Shown one piece after another: positions 43,744-51,405 of a DNA stretch of 64,000 nucleotides. The position numbers and the translations under genes are program-made. Every line of letters begins with the position of its first letter. Within the stretch, counting starts at the first letter, position 1. Source of the stretch: Litoribaculum gwangyangense (GTDB lineage Bacteria; Bacteroidota; Bacteroidia; Flavobacteriales; Flavobacteriaceae). The stretch lies in the NCBI RefSeq assembly GCF_039543505.1, contig NZ_BAABJW010000001.1, forward strand, positions 868,001 through 932,000. The letters are read 5' to 3'. The notes beneath the pieces are model-generated. The model worked only from the letters and a program-made list of their open reading frames with translations, was not told the origin of the DNA and ran no database searches.

Positions 43744-43776
43744 AAAAACCCTTACTATTTCAAGTAAGGGTTTTTT
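43744..43776. terminator. Bidirectional terminator after rpmA
   Basis: AAAAACCCTTACT (43744-43756) pairs perfectly with AGTAAGGGTTTTT (43763-43775) with a 6-base loop; it lies between convergent genes. Confidence 0.85.
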
Positions 43777-43777
43777 A

Positions 43778-44248
43778 TTACTTCAAAATATCTCTCACAA
43801 TTTTTAAGTGATGCTTAGTGTGCATTTCCAAAAATCGTAACGTTTGTTTTTTAGGTAACATGCCAAAAACAAAATGTTTGAAATAAGCTTTTTTTGGTAA
43901 TTTTTTTAAATTTTCAATATGATTTCTTGCTGTTTTTATTTGAGACTTTAAGTCTTCAGGTTTAATATTTTCTGGTGGTAATACCAATTTTGGTGCCTTG
44001 GCCTTGCCTCTTGGTATAAAACCTAAAGGAAATAAAATACTGCGCCAAAAATTAAAATTCCACTTATAATCTTTTGGATTAGATTTCTCAGTCCAATCAC
44101 AAACCGCATTAAATACCTTTAAAGCGTGATCTAGTTGCCAACCTACGTTAGATTTTGATACTTTGGGGTTTAATTTGTTAATTAAAGGTATTAATGCTTC
44201 AATTTGAGATAACTGATTTTTTAAAACCGTAATTTGTTGTTGGTTCAT
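43778..44248 (-). CDS. DUF1569 (DinB-like) protein
   Basis: 156 residues, mainly helical. A histidine in NVGWQLDHALKVFNAV near residue 41 and the C-terminal HTKHHLKIVRDIL match the three-His metal site of DinB-like four-helix proteins of the DUF1569 family. Enzyme activity is unknown. Cytoplasmic, single gene. Confidence 0.8.
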   Translation of the reverse strand: MNQQQITVLKNQLSQIEALIPLINKLNPKVSKSNVGWQLDHALKVFNAVCDWTEKSNPKDYKWNFNFWRSILFPLGFIPRGKAKAPKLVLPPENIKPEDLKSQIKTARNHIENLKKLPKKAYFKHFVFGMLPKKQTLRFLEMHTKHHLKIVRDILK

Positions 44249-44298
44249 AGGGCTATTTTAAATGTAAAAGATATTGATAAAATCCGTAACTTTAAAGT

Positions 44299-44326
44299 AT
44301 TGCACTTGCAATTAGACTATGTCTAA
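44299..44326. promoter_or_regulatory. Two adjacent palindromes upstream of a small orphan gene
   Basis: ATTGCA-CT-TGCAAT (44299-44312) and TTAGAC-TAT-GTCTAA (44312-44326) sit side by side, ending 17 bases before the ATG at 44344. They could be operator sites or RNA hairpins; nothing shows which. Confidence 0.3.
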
Positions 44327-44343
44327 CTTAAATTTAGATAGTT

Positions 44344-44613
44344 ATGCTACCCTTTAGATCTGAAATTAGGAATTCCCCATCTCAACCAAGCATAAAAATT
44401 TACTTAAGTGATGAATCTTTAGATGGAAAAATAAAAAGTCATTTAGAGCACTTCAAAGAAATTGAACTCATTGAAATATCTGATTGTGTAGAGCAAAACA
44501 GAGCTAATGAAAGTATTACTGTTTTTTTAAAAGATGGTGTTGATATCGCCAAAATGAAGCAATCTATTGATTCTAGTTTGTGGTGGTATTTTGAGGAGGA
44601 TATGGTGGATTGA
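44344..44613 (+). CDS. Small protein of unknown function
   Basis: 89 residues, acidic, no signal peptide. Predicted alternating elements (IKIYLSDESLDGKIKSHLEHF, then ESITVFLKDGVDIAKMKQSI) suggest a small alpha/beta fold. I do not recognise the family. Coding use resembles neighbouring genes, but the region also holds the remnant of a vsr gene, so this could be a leftover of the same acquired segment. Confidence 0.45.
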   Translation: MLPFRSEIRNSPSQPSIKIYLSDESLDGKIKSHLEHFKEIELIEISDCVEQNRANESITVFLKDGVDIAKMKQSIDSSLWWYFEEDMVD

Positions 44614-44631
44614 TTCTTGAATGTAATGTAA

Positions 44632-44872
44632 TTAATTATTTTCTCCAACATCAATGTAAACCAAAACATCATTAATGCATTTGGTCAGTTCGTTTTTTAT
44701 TTCGTGCTCCCAAAACCTAAAGCCATATAGCCCTTTTCGATTAATTGTTGATTGACTTCCTTATCGCGCTATATATTTCGTTCTATTTTTGGTAATCAAA
44801 ATGCACGATTATTTTTATGGTGTTTTTGCTTTCATTGTAATAGTAACCATGCCAGAATTCACCATCAATAAA
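44632..44872 (-). pseudogene. Decayed vsr-type (very short patch repair) endonuclease gene, 3' part
   Basis: No gene is open here, but translating the minus strand gives the Vsr hallmark FFIDGEFWHGYYYNESK in one frame (starting at 44872), PKIERNI, a stop, then RDKEVNQQLIEKGYMAL in a second frame, and FWEHEIKNELTKCINDVLVY to the end (TAA at 44634-44632) in a third. Together they line up with the second half of Vsr, the mismatch endonuclease accompanying DNA cytosine methyltransferases. At least two frameshifts and one stop, and loss of the 5' half, show it is dead. The 5' break coincides with the ahcY terminator. Confidence 0.8.
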
Positions 44873-44900
44873 AAACCCTCACATTTCTGCAAGGGTTTTT
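44871..44900 (-). terminator. Terminator of ahcY
   Basis: On the minus strand AAAAACCCT-type repeats pair as AAAAACCCTTGC...GAGGGTTTTT, a 9-bp stem followed by T residues, 26 bases after the ahcY stop. Its T-run abuts the vsr remnant. Confidence 0.7.
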
Positions 44901-44926
44901 AATATATAAAAATCTATTGTTCTTAA

Positions 44927-46243
44927 CTAGTATCTGTAATACTCTGGTTTATAAGGGCCTTCTGGTTTTACACCTATATAATCCGCTTGGTCTTTACGCA
45001 GCTCAGTTAACTCTACACCAATTTTTTCTAGGTGTAATTTTGCTACTTTTTCATCAAGATGTTTAGGTAACATATACACATCATTTTCGTACTTATCACT
45101 GTTGTTCCATAGCTCTATTTGTGCTAAGGTTTGATTAGTGAATGAATTACTCATTACAAAACTTGGATGTCCTGTGGCACAACCTAAGTTTACCAAACGA
45201 CCTTCAGCTAGAATAATGATGTCTTTCCCGTTTACGGTATATTTATCAACTTGAGGCTTGATAGTGTTTTTAGTATGGCCATAATTTTTATTTAACCAAG
45301 CCATATCAATTTCATTGTCAAAATGCCCAATGTTACAAATAATGGTCTTGTCTTTTACAGCCTCAAAATGTTCACCACGAACGATGTCTTTATTTCCAGT
45401 TGTAGTAATAATAATATCTGCATTTGGCGCAATGGTTTCTAATTTTTTAACTTCAAAACCATCCATGGCAGCTTGTAATGCACAAATGGGGTCGATTTCG
45501 GTAACAGTTACAATACTTCCAGCACCTTTAAAAGAGGCAGCAGTTCCTTTACCAACATCGCCATAACCACAAACTACAACGCGCTTTCCAGCAAGCATAA
45601 TATCAGTAGCACGACGAACAGCATCTACCGCACTTTCTTTACAACCGTATTTATTATCGAATTTTGATTTGGTAACACTGTCGTTTACGTTGATTGCAGG
45701 CATTGGTAACGTGCCGTTTTTTACACGCTCGTATAATCTGTGAACCCCTGTTGTGGTTTCTTCACTTAAACCTTTTATACCAGAAACTAATTCTGGGTAA
45801 CGGTCTAAAACCATGTTAGTTAAATCGCCACCATCATCCAAAATCATGTTTAGGGGTTTTCTGTCCTCACCAAAGAATAGTGTTTGTTCGATACACCAGT
45901 CAAATTCTTCCTCAGTCATGTCTTTCCAAGCATAAACAGATGTTCCAGCCGCAGCAATGGCAGCGGCAGCCTGATCTTGGGTTGAGAAAATATTGCATGA
46001 ACTCCAAGTCACTTCTGCACCCAAAGCTTGCAAAGTTTCAATTAAAACCGCTGTTTGAATGGTCATATGCAAACAACCTGCAATTCGAGCGCCTTTAAGT
46101 GGTTTTGAGTTTCCATATTCTTCACGTAAACTCATTAGACCCGGCATTTCTGCTTCGGCCAATTCTATTTCTTTTCTACCCCAAGCTGCAAGTGATATAT
46201 CTTTCACTTTATTAGCTATAAAAGGAATGGTTTTTGTACTCAT
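44927..46243 (-). CDS. ahcY: Adenosylhomocysteinase
   Basis: 438 residues. The enzyme splits S-adenosylhomocysteine to adenosine and homocysteine, keeping methylation going. Landmarks: AGCLHMTIQTAVLIETL, NIFSTQDQAAAAIA, the NAD-binding VVCGYGDVGKGTAASFKGAG (about 220-239), GHFDNEIDMAWL, and the C-terminal KPEGPYKPEYYRY with the residues that cross the dimer. Length is normal. A -7 element (TATCTTTG, minus strand 46357-46350) and a hairpin CTGCC-ATA-GGCAG (46335-46347) lie in its leader; no known SAH riboswitch pattern is seen. Confidence 0.97.
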   Translation of the reverse strand: MSTKTIPFIANKVKDISLAAWGRKEIELAEAEMPGLMSLREEYGNSKPLKGARIAGCLHMTIQTAVLIETLQALGAEVTWSSCNIFSTQDQAAAAIAAAGTSVYAWKDMTEEEFDWCIEQTLFFGEDRKPLNMILDDGGDLTNMVLDRYPELVSGIKGLSEETTTGVHRLYERVKNGTLPMPAINVNDSVTKSKFDNKYGCKESAVDAVRRATDIMLAGKRVVVCGYGDVGKGTAASFKGAGSIVTVTEIDPICALQAAMDGFEVKKLETIAPNADIIITTTGNKDIVRGEHFEAVKDKTIICNIGHFDNEIDMAWLNKNYGHTKNTIKPQVDKYTVNGKDIIILAEGRLVNLGCATGHPSFVMSNSFTNQTLAQIELWNNSDKYENDVYMLPKHLDEKVAKLHLEKIGVELTELRKDQADYIGVKPEGPYKPEYYRY

Positions 46244-46380
46244 ATCAATTTCTTACTTTTTTGTTTTTTATAAAAGGAAAACATCTTTGGAAAAGCATTT
46301 AAAATAGTTAAATTGCTCAACAAAAACATATAATCTGCCATAGGCAGTGCAAAGATAATCAATAACTTTCAGAATATTAA

Positions 46381-47007
46381 ATGCCATTATATAAAACCAT
46401 TAACCCAAATTCACAAACAACTGTTAAAATATGGAAGATTTTAGAATCGTTTGAGGATTTAATGAATAATACCCAACTTAAACCCGAAAGTTTAGAACGT
46501 GTTTTTGGTATGAAAAGTGAATTACATCAACGTGGGTTTTTAAGTGTAAGACATTTGTTAACTGAGTTTGGGTATCAAGATTCGGATTTATTTTATGACG
46601 AACATGGAAAACCACATTTGAAAGATGGAAAACAGATATCCATAACACATTCCTTTCATTTTTCAGCAGTTATAGTAAGTGAAAATGTGGTTGGAATTGA
46701 TATTGAAAAGCAACGTAATAAAATAACCATTATTGCACATAAGTTTATTGATTATGAGTTTGATTACTTAAAAGAAAACGATTCAGATTACATCAAAAAA
46801 CTCACTGCTATTTGGTGTATAAAGGAATCGTTGTATAAGCTATTTGCAACACCAGGATTGAGTTTTAAGAAATATTTTTTGGTGATTCCTTTTGAAATAA
46901 AAGATAAAGAAACCGTTGCTTGGATTGATTATCAAAACCAAAAATATCGCTATACTATTCAATTTTTGGAGTTTGAAGGGTTTACTTGTGCTTATGCCAT
47001 TGCTTAA
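46381..47007 (+). CDS. 4'-phosphopantetheinyl transferase superfamily protein
   Basis: 208 residues. It should transfer phosphopantetheine from CoA to a carrier protein. The family motifs are visible: ITHSFHFSAVIVS, GIDIEKQRNKI with the metal-binding Asp, and WCIKESLYKLF with the Glu/Lys pair. Size places it with the Sfp-type, single-chain enzymes rather than short AcpS. Its stop is followed at once by the GGGP synthase gene, suggesting coupled expression with isoprenoid-lipid and thiamine genes without an evident common function. Confidence 0.9.
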   Translation: MPLYKTINPNSQTTVKIWKILESFEDLMNNTQLKPESLERVFGMKSELHQRGFLSVRHLLTEFGYQDSDLFYDEHGKPHLKDGKQISITHSFHFSAVIVSENVVGIDIEKQRNKITIIAHKFIDYEFDYLKENDSDYIKKLTAIWCIKESLYKLFATPGLSFKKYFLVIPFEIKDKETVAWIDYQNQKYRYTIQFLEFEGFTCAYAIA

Positions 47008-47739
47008 ATGAATTTAATTTATAAAAACATACAAGATTCTGTATCAAACAAGAAAAAACTGCTTGCTGTTTTAATCGATCCAGATAAATTTTCTATTGAA
47101 AACACCGCTAATTTTGTCAAAAAAGTCAATGAGTCCATTGCAAATTATATTTTTGTTGGAGGTAGTATCGTTGATGAAAAGGCTACTGAAATTTTGGTTG
47201 CTGAAATTAAAAAGTATACCAAATTACCCCTTGTATTATTTCCAGGAGATGTGTCGCAAATTACCAAAAAAGCTGATGCTCTATTGTTTTTGTCTTTAAT
47301 TTCCGGGAGGGATTCTGATTATTTAATTGGTAAACATATTGATGCGGTTTCAAAATTAAGAAAAACCAAATTAGAAGTTATTTCTACTGGATATATGTTA
47401 ATAGAAAACGGGAAGGAAACCTCTGTTCAGCGCGTAACGGGAACAAAACCAATTCCTAGAAAAAATGTGCAGAACATAGTAGATACTGCAAAAGCGGGAG
47501 AATTGTTGGGCATGAAATTGATGTATTTAGAGGCAGGTAGTGGTGCCATTCACCCCATAAATACTGAGATAATAAAATCCGTAAAACAAGAGTTGCAAAT
47601 ACCAATTATAGTTGGAGGAGGTATTAGAAATAAACAGCAACTAAAAAACACGTATGATTCTGGAGCAGATATGGTGGTTATTGGAACTGTTTTTGAAGAC
47701 AACGAAGCGTTTTTTGATGAATTAAAAAAAGAAATATGA
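47008..47739 (+). CDS. Geranylgeranylglyceryl phosphate synthase family protein (group II)
   Basis: 243 residues. A TIM-barrel prenyltransferase family: LLAVLIDPDKF, NYIFVGGSIVDE, LVLFPGDVSQIT, MYLEAGSGA and PIIVGGGIR match archaeal and Bacteroidetes GGGPS/heptaprenylglyceryl phosphate synthases, which join glycerol-1-phosphate to a polyprenyl diphosphate in an ether link. Group II enzymes occur in many Bacteroidetes; what lipid they make there is not settled. It overlaps the next gene by 4 bases and directly follows the phosphopantetheinyl transferase. Confidence 0.9.
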   Translation: MNLIYKNIQDSVSNKKKLLAVLIDPDKFSIENTANFVKKVNESIANYIFVGGSIVDEKATEILVAEIKKYTKLPLVLFPGDVSQITKKADALLFLSLISGRDSDYLIGKHIDAVSKLRKTKLEVISTGYMLIENGKETSVQRVTGTKPIPRKNVQNIVDTAKAGELLGMKLMYLEAGSGAIHPINTEIIKSVKQELQIPIIVGGGIRNKQQLKNTYDSGADMVVIGTVFEDNEAFFDELKKEI

Positions 47740-47996
47740 AAATATCAGTAGAATTAACATTAACTCCCTTACATGATAATTACGAGCCTGCAATCATTCA
47801 TTTTATAAAGAAATTAAGAGCTTCAAATTTAAAAGTTCTTGAAAACCCTTTAAGCACCCAAGTTTATGGCGATTATGATGAGGTAATGAAACTTTTAACC
47901 TCAGAAATTAAAGAAGCATTTGAACTTATTGATAGAGGCTTACTGTATATGAAAATTGTAAAATCTGATAGACACGATTATGAGCCCCACTTTTGA
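47736..47996 (+). CDS. YkoF/MTH1187-type thiamine-binding protein
   Basis: 86 residues. The sequence KISVELTLTPLHDNYEPAI, then a helix, then LSTQVYGDYDEVMKLL fits the small ferredoxin-like family that includes MTH1187 and the thiamine-binding YkoF domain. Because the next gene is a PnuC/PnuT transporter and a TPP riboswitch lies 3 kb downstream, thiamine (or its HMP part) is the likely ligand; that is inference. The reading frame overlaps both neighbours (4 and 17 bases), so the genes are cotranslated. Confidence 0.8.
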   Translation: MKISVELTLTPLHDNYEPAIIHFIKKLRASNLKVLENPLSTQVYGDYDEVMKLLTSEIKEAFELIDRGLLYMKIVKSDRHDYEPHF

Positions 47997-48612
47997 GTTT
48001 TTCTTTGGGCAATATTCAGATTATGAAACTTTAGATATTGTTCTTGAAATTGTTGCAGTTATCTTTGGATTCTTATCAGTTTGGTATTCTAAAAAGAACA
48101 GTGTTTCAGTGTTTCCAACGGGTATGATAAGTACTATTATTTTTGTTTATTTATTGTTTAAGTGGGAGCTTTTGGGTGACATGATGATAAATGCATACTA
48201 CTTTATAATGAGTGTTTATGGTTGGTACATTTGGACAAGAAAAATAGATGAAATCCACGTTACACCAATTTCAACAACAACATTCAACGAAAAAAGAGTT
48301 AGTATAGCCATATTTTTTGCTACCCTGTTGTTTGTTTATTTAGTTTACAAGGCTTTTGGTAAATGGACAAGTTGGGTTGCCTACGTAGACACCATAACAA
48401 CTGCTATATTTTTTGTTGGTATGTGGCTTATGGCAAGACGAAAAATTGAAAATTGGGTTTTCTGGATTATTGGAGATGTTATTTCAGTCCCATTGTATTT
48501 TTACAAAGGATTTACGTTTACTAGTTTTCAATATTTAGGATTTACAGTGATTGCCATTTTTGGTTATTTAGCATGGAAGAAAAATTTAAACAACAACCTT
48601 CAAACTGTGTGA
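47980..48612 (+). CDS. PnuC-family vitamin transporter, probably PnuT (thiamine)
   Basis: 210 residues with about seven hydrophobic segments; the family motifs WELLGDMMINAYYFIMSVYGWYIW and DVISVPLYFYKGF are visible, with the W/N/Y positions that line the vitamin path. PnuC imports nicotinamide riboside and PnuT imports thiamine. The YkoF-like gene before it and a kinase after it, near a TPP riboswitch, favour thiamine, but sequence alone does not separate the two. Confidence 0.85.
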   Translation: MSPTFEFFFGQYSDYETLDIVLEIVAVIFGFLSVWYSKKNSVSVFPTGMISTIIFVYLLFKWELLGDMMINAYYFIMSVYGWYIWTRKIDEIHVTPISTTTFNEKRVSIAIFFATLLFVYLVYKAFGKWTSWVAYVDTITTAIFFVGMWLMARRKIENWVFWIIGDVISVPLYFYKGFTFTSFQYLGFTVIAIFGYLAWKKNLNNNLQTV

Positions 48613-49142
48613 AAGTAGTTTTGTTTGGTCCCGAATCTACTGGAAAAACGACTTTGTCTCGACAGTTAGCTCGATACTACAATTCGGTTTGGGTGCCAGA
48701 ATATGCACGCGAATATCTTCAAAACAAATGGAATAACGAACGTAAAACTTGTGAGCCAAATGATTTACTTCCTATTGCTGAAGGACAAATGCGTTTAGAA
48801 AATGAATTGGCGCAAAAAACAGATACTGTTTTAATTTGCGATACCGATTTACTGGAAACCAAAGTGTATTCTGAGGCCTACTATATAGGAAGTTGCGATC
48901 CCATTTTAGAAAAGTATGCACTTGAAAACACTTATGATTTGTATTTGCTCACTTACATTGACACCCCATGGGAGGCAGATGATTTAAGAGACAAACCAGA
49001 ACATAGAAAAGAAATGTTTGAAGCCTTTAAAAATGAGCTCATAAAACAAAATAGACCATACATTTTATTAAAAGGCAACAAAAAAAAACGACTGGAAGAA
49101 GCCGTAAAACATATTGATAAACTTTTAAAACCCCAAAAATAA
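48573..49142 (+). CDS. NadR-like P-loop kinase
   Basis: 189 residues. An ATP-binding loop GPESTGKTTLSRQL (about 19-32), followed by VWVPEYAREYL and ICDTDLLETKVYSE, matches the ribosylnicotinamide kinase half of NadR, without the transferase half. In such gene sets this kinase phosphorylates the vitamin brought in by PnuC-type carriers, trapping it. Substrate here may be nicotinamide riboside or thiamine. The start lies 40 bases inside pnuC, and the stop overlaps the next ATG by 1 base. Confidence 0.85.
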   Translation: MEEKFKQQPSNCVKVVLFGPESTGKTTLSRQLARYYNSVWVPEYAREYLQNKWNNERKTCEPNDLLPIAEGQMRLENELAQKTDTVLICDTDLLETKVYSEAYYIGSCDPILEKYALENTYDLYLLTYIDTPWEADDLRDKPEHRKEMFEAFKNELIKQNRPYILLKGNKKKRLEEAVKHIDKLLKPQK

Positions 49143-50692
49143 TGTTTACAGAAAAAGATTTACAACAAATAAAAAATAAAGGCATAACGGTAAAACTGGT
49201 TGAAGCACAAGTTAACCGAATTAAAAATGGCATGTCTTATTCAAATCTGGTTGAAGCTGCAAATATTGGAAACGGAATAGAAAAATATTCTGAACAGGAG
49301 ATGCGAGATTTAATAGATTTTTACGAAACGGAACAAAATAATTATAACATCATAAAATTTGTTCCTGCCTCTGGTGCAGCCTCTAGAATGTTCAAATTTT
49401 TGTTTCAGTTTTTAAATGATTTTGATGTGTCAAACGAAAGTATTGATGACTATGTAAATCGATCAGGAAACAAATTAATTAAAACATTTAGCGATTGTTT
49501 AAATCAATTTCCTTTTTATGAAGAAGTATTGAATGAGGTTAAATCACAAACCCCGAATTTCAAAAATTTATCCAAAGATGAAGCTTGCTACAAATTTGTG
49601 CACACGATGCTATTAGAAAACGGGTTAAATTACAGTTTTTTACCTAAGGGATTACTTCCTTTCCATCAATACAAAACGGGATCGGTTACGGCATTTCGTG
49701 AACATTTGTTGGAATCAACACTTTATGCGAGTTCAAACGGAATATCAAATCTGCATTTTACAGTTTCTGAAATACACCACAGTTATTTCAACACGGAGTT
49801 GAACAAGGTAAAATCTGGTTTAGAAAATAGCATCGGAACTACATTTAACGTGTCTTTTTCCTACCAAAAAGCAGAAACCGAAACCTTGGCTTTAACTACT
49901 GATAACGAAATTTACAGAAACGACGACGGCTCTATTTTATTCAGGCCTGCAGGCCATGGCGCCCTTTTAGAAAATTTAAATGATTTAGATAACGATGTTG
50001 TTTTTATTAAAAATATAGATAACATAGTAGTGTTTGATAAAAACAAAAAAATATCCGATTATAAAAAAATGATAGCTGGAGTCTTATTAAAAGCGCAAAA
50101 TCAAGCTTTTGCCTATCTAGAAGATTTAGATAATAAGACTATTACAGAAGAGGATACAATAGACATGGCGTTATTTTTATCAAAAACACTAAATGTACCT
50201 ATTACAGAGAATTTTGACGACCTGTCACTTGAGAAAAAAATAATTTATTTAAAGAATAAACTTAACAGGCCTATGCGTGTTTGCGCTATGGTAAAAAATG
50301 AAGGCGAACCTGGTGGAGGTCCATTTTGGGTAAAGGATATTAATGGAGAGATATCATTACAAATTGTGGAATTTGCTCAAATAGATATTGATAATAAACA
50401 GCAAGCAGATATAGTAAAAAACGCTACACATTTTAATCCAACCGATTTGGTATGTGGTATTAAAAACTATAAAGGTAAAAAGTTTGATTTAATGAATTAT
50501 GTTGATCCTGAGGCAGCTTTTATCACCATGAAAACGCAAAATGGGGTTGATATTCAGGCTCTTGAGTTACCTGGATTATGGAATGGTAGTATGGCACATT
50601 GGAATTCAATTTTTGTTGAAGTACCCGTTGAAACGTTTAACCCTGTAAAAACAGTTAACGATTTATTAAAACCCGCACATCAAGTTTTATAA
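49142..50692 (+). CDS. DUF4301 family protein
   Basis: 516 residues, cytoplasmic. Conserved parts include FVPASGAASRMFKFLFQFL, RPAGHGALLENLNDLDNDVVFIKNIDN, VCAMVKNEGEPGGGPFWV and LPGLWNGSMAHWNSIFVEVP. The HGAL and phosphate-loop-like GAASRMFK pattern recalls sugar-nucleotide transferases, but I know of no proven function for DUF4301. Runs on from the NadR-like kinase and ends 1 base before the ArfB-like gene, so is in the same operon. Confidence 0.9.
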   Translation: MFTEKDLQQIKNKGITVKLVEAQVNRIKNGMSYSNLVEAANIGNGIEKYSEQEMRDLIDFYETEQNNYNIIKFVPASGAASRMFKFLFQFLNDFDVSNESIDDYVNRSGNKLIKTFSDCLNQFPFYEEVLNEVKSQTPNFKNLSKDEACYKFVHTMLLENGLNYSFLPKGLLPFHQYKTGSVTAFREHLLESTLYASSNGISNLHFTVSEIHHSYFNTELNKVKSGLENSIGTTFNVSFSYQKAETETLALTTDNEIYRNDDGSILFRPAGHGALLENLNDLDNDVVFIKNIDNIVVFDKNKKISDYKKMIAGVLLKAQNQAFAYLEDLDNKTITEEDTIDMALFLSKTLNVPITENFDDLSLEKKIIYLKNKLNRPMRVCAMVKNEGEPGGGPFWVKDINGEISLQIVEFAQIDIDNKQQADIVKNATHFNPTDLVCGIKNYKGKKFDLMNYVDPEAAFITMKTQNGVDIQALELPGLWNGSMAHWNSIFVEVPVETFNPVKTVNDLLKPAHQVL

Positions 50693-51100
50693 ATGTTAAA
50701 TAAAGATGGTTTACTGCAAGAGCTCAATTTTAAAGCCATTAGAAGTTCAGGTTCTGGCGGACAGCATGTGAACAAAGTGTCTTCAAAAATTGAATTGTAT
50801 TTTGATTTAAATAATTCACAAGCTTTAACTGACTTACAAAAAATACGCCTTCAAAATAAATTAAAATCAAGACTGACCAATGAAGGCGTTTTAATATTGC
50901 AATGCGATGAAAGCCGAAGCCAACATAAAAATAAAGACCTGGTAATAAAGCGTTTTTTTGACCTAGTTCAAGCATCGTTGGTTGTTCCAAAAAGGCGAAT
51001 ACCAACAAAAGTTCCAAAATCCGCAGTCAGAAAACGATTGAAAAGCAAACGTAATCTATCTGAGAAAAAGGTAAATAGAAAAAAACCTGATTTAGATTAA
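50693..51100 (+). CDS. arfB: ArfB/YaeJ-type peptidyl-tRNA hydrolase (release-factor-like)
   Basis: 135 residues. It carries the GGQ loop RSSGSGGQHVNKVSSKIEL (about 16-34) of release factors and a basic C-terminal tail (KRRIPTKVPKSAVRKRLKSKRN) that in ArfB enters the empty mRNA channel of stalled ribosomes. Thus it is expected to rescue ribosomes by freeing the nascent chain. Starts right after DUF4301. ArfB and the related YaeJ are the same family. Confidence 0.92.
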   Translation: MLNKDGLLQELNFKAIRSSGSGGQHVNKVSSKIELYFDLNNSQALTDLQKIRLQNKLKSRLTNEGVLILQCDESRSQHKNKDLVIKRFFDLVQASLVVPKRRIPTKVPKSAVRKRLKSKRNLSEKKVNRKKPDLD

Positions 51101-51119
51101 AATAATTGTACATAGTCCA

Positions 51120-51149
51120 TTGTCAATTATCTATTGTTGAGTAATTTTG
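51120..51149 (+). promoter_or_regulatory. Promoter upstream of the TPP riboswitch
   Basis: TTG (51120-51122), 19 bases, then TAATTTTG (51142-51149), 9 bases before the riboswitch core. Good match to the Bacteroidetes pattern. Confidence 0.6.
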
Positions 51150-51157
51150 CGTCGTTC

Positions 51158-51312
51158 TCAAAAAGGGGTGCTTTTTCAGTTAACAGTGATTAGTGAACAT
51201 TGAAAAATTCTTAATAAAGATATTTTAACTTTTAGCTTTTAACTTTTAACTTCCGAAAGGCTGAGATCATACCCAATGAACCTGGAACAGGTAATGCTGT
51301 TTAGGGATTATA
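51158..51312 (+). ncRNA. TPP (THI-box) riboswitch with expanded P3 arm
   Basis: The conserved parts are GGGGTGC (51165-51171), CTGAGATCATACCC (51261-51274), GAACCTGGAACAGGTAATGC (51279-51298) and TTAGGGA (51301-51307), which match the THI box order. The distance from GGGGTGC to CTGAGA is about 90 bases, far longer than usual; it is filled with repeated TTTTAAC-like units. It should bind thiamine pyrophosphate and control the TonB receptor at 51406. The 94-base span from 51313 to the ATG would hold the expression platform; no clear terminator hairpin is seen, which leaves control of translation open. Confidence 0.93.
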
Positions 51313-51405
51313 AAAGAAAAGCAAGTTGCTTTTCAAAAAATCAATTATTAACAATAAAAGAATAATGACCTCTTTTTATTCGATTTAAATTTTATTTATT
51401 TCGAG

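Noticed and set aside
46244..46380. Possible SAH or SAM riboswitch before ahcY
   Set aside because: Only a short CTGCC/GGCAG hairpin near the transcription start was found; no conserved riboswitch blocks are recognisable.
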